In this document: positions 63,026-64,000 of the stretch, one piece after another | How positions within the stretch are numbered: position 1 is the first letter of the stretch | How the letters are laid out: every line of letters begins with the position of its first letter | NCBI RefSeq assembly: GCF_036246005.1 | Contig: NZ_CP109171.1 | Coordinates: 1,352,001 to 1,416,000, forward strand | Source: Streptomyces sp. NBC_01723 | GTDB taxonomy: Bacteria > Actinomycetota > Actinomycetes > Streptomycetales > Streptomycetaceae | Length of the DNA: 64,000 bases | Direction: 5' to 3' | Notes under the pieces: model-generated | What the model was told of the DNA's origin: nothing | What the model saw: the letters and a program-made list of their open reading frames with translations, nothing else | The model's database searches: none | Program-made: the position numbers and the translations under genes

Positions 63026-64000
63026 CGAACTTTTCCTTCAGCTTCAAGAACTCGTCGTGCGTCTTGGCGAACTCGGTCTTGGCCACGCCGTCCGTGGCCA
63101 CGAAGTAGATCCAGCCGTCGGTCGTGGGGTTCAGGGCGGCTTGCAGGGCTTCTTCGCCGGGGTTGCCGATGGGTCCGGGCGGCAGGCCCTTGTTGGTGTA
63201 GGTGTTGTACGGGTCCGTGTTGCTGTTGATCTCGGACTCGCTGATGTTGATGTTGCTCTGGCCCTTGAGATAGTTGAAGGACGAGTCGAACTGGAGCTTC
63301 TGGTTCGTCTCGGTGTTGGTGGGCTTGAGCCGGTTGTAGATGACCTCGGACATCTTGCGGAAGTCGTCGTGGGTCTTGCCCTCCGCCTGCAAGAGGCTCG
63401 CGACCGTGAGCAGTTCCCACGGACCCTTGAGGCCCAGGCCCTCCGCCTTCTCCTCCAGGCCGATCCGCTGGTACTGCTCGCTGGCCCGGGACACCATCTG
63501 CTTCAGCACGTCCTCGGGCTTCTGGCCCTTGGCCGCCGAGTAGCTGGACGGGTAGAGGAAGCCCTCCAGGGGGTCCTTGACGTTCTTGTGGTTCAGCGCC
63601 CAGTCGGGCAGGCCCAGGCTGTCCGACTCGGTCTTGGCGACCTTGGCGGTGGTGCCTTCCTTCACTCCGAGGCGCTTGTCGATCAGCTTGTAGACGTCGA
63701 CGTTGCGCCTGCCCTCGGCGATGATCAGGTTGCTGCGGCTGCCGGGGCTGAGCAGGAGTTCGACCGCGCTCTCGGCGGACATCTCCTTCTGCAGCGTGTA
63801 CACGCCGTCCTGGATGCTCTTGCCGCGGGGGTTGCTCTGCTGGGCGGCGATGAAGGCGTCGACGCTCTTCACCACGCCCTGCCGCTTCAGCTCCTGGCCG
63901 ATCGTGGAGCCGCCCGCGCCCTTGGGGATGGTGACGGTGACTTCCTCGCCGTTGCCGTCGCCCGCGAAGTTCGGGGCGGCGCCGAAACGGTCCTGGTAGA
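63006..64000 (-). CDS. mltG: Endolytic transglycosylase MltG (YceG), 5' end outside window
   Basis: About 331 C-terminal residues are seen. MltG is a membrane protein whose extracellular domain cuts nascent glycan strands. Visible are EEVTVTIPKGAGGSTIGQEL (LysM-like), PLEGFLYPSSY, LLTVASLLQAEGKTHDDFRK (catalytic Glu region) and QLQFDSS-like KLQFDSSFNYLKG. Q replaces the first Glu of the ASIVEKE motif, but the second Glu is kept. The 3' end overlaps aroE by 20 bp; the N-terminal membrane anchor is beyond the edge. Confidence 0.93.
   Translation of the reverse strand, partial: YQDRFGAAPNFAGDGNGEEVTVTIPKGAGGSTIGQELKRQGVVKSVDAFIAAQQSNPRGKSIQDGVYTLQKEMSAESAVELLLSPGSRSNLIIAEGRRNVDVYKLIDKRLGVKEGTTAKVAKTESDSLGLPDWALNHKNVKDPLEGFLYPSSYSAAKGQKPEDVLKQMVSRASEQYQRIGLEEKAEGLGLKGPWELLTVASLLQAEGKTHDDFRKMSEVIYNRLKPTNTETNQKLQFDSSFNYLKGQSNINISESEINSNTDPYNTYTNKGLPPGPIGNPGEEALQAALNPTTDGWIYFVATDGVAKTEFAKTHDEFLKLKEKFDASSGN

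Overview
The window is chromosomal DNA from a Streptomyces species. It is very GC-rich, codons end almost always in G or C, and GTG starts, stop/start overlaps of the ATGA or GTGA type and Streptomyces hallmark genes (bldD, sIHF, DasR-type chitinase promoter) are frequent. The order of core genes (rib-his, guaB1, rpe-rsmB-fmt, priA-metK-coaBC-rpoZ-gmk-sIHF, pyr operon, bldD, nusB-efp-pepP, aro cluster, mltG) is the one I remember for the arm-proximal core of Streptomyces coelicolor and relatives. The species cannot be fixed from the sequence alone. I saw no tRNA, rRNA, insertion sequence, prophage or CRISPR array.

Layout. 1-4.3 kb: the 5' part of a secreted C39-type peptidase gene, a uridine kinase-like P-loop protein, a possible small RNA, and an EccA/CbbX-like AAA+ ATPase whose 3' end overlaps an opposing CNNM/CorC-type membrane protein gene. 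4.2-12 kb, minus strand: two tandem CNNM/CorC genes, then a riboflavin operon (ribE-ribM-ribBA-ribH) headed by an FMN riboswitch and apparently continuing into hisE, hisG and a PH-domain membrane protein gene. 12-22 kb: secreted chitinase with direct repeats in its promoter, a small oxidoreductase/membrane pair, a divergent ROK regulator/MFS pair around an inverted repeat, a uracil/xanthine permease and a GH6 glucanase. 22-30 kb: a DUF5995 protein, an F420-type LLM oxidoreductase, the lysine catabolism pair davA-davB, a secreted protein, an MFS exporter, and a cationic amino acid permease followed by an Lrp/AsnC regulator. TTGCG-type repeats with matching spacing lie upstream of both davA and the permease, suggesting a local lysine regulon.

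30-44 kb: a small HTH protein next to a 32-bp perfect palindrome, the GMP-reductase-like GuaB1, a barstar-like inhibitor, a SorC-type regulator, rpe, rsmB, fmt, a second small HTH protein, priA (without helicase motifs), metK, coaBC, rpoZ, gmk and the nucleoid protein sIHF. 44-54.5 kb: the pyrimidine operon pyrR-pyrB-pyrC-(membrane protein)-carA-carB-pyrD-pyrF on the minus strand, with a PyrR-binding RNA loop overlapping the pyrR ribosome binding site.

54.5-64 kb: bldD, with an operator-like inverted repeat on its own -10 element and a strong terminator, then minus-strand nusB, efp, a pepP-like gene with altered metal ligands, a P-loop protein, aroB-aroK-aroC, a small membrane protein, aroE and the 3' part of mltG. 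Most of the window is housekeeping metabolism. The accessory interest lies in the 1-6 kb and 12-30 kb segments and in the regulatory sites between genes.
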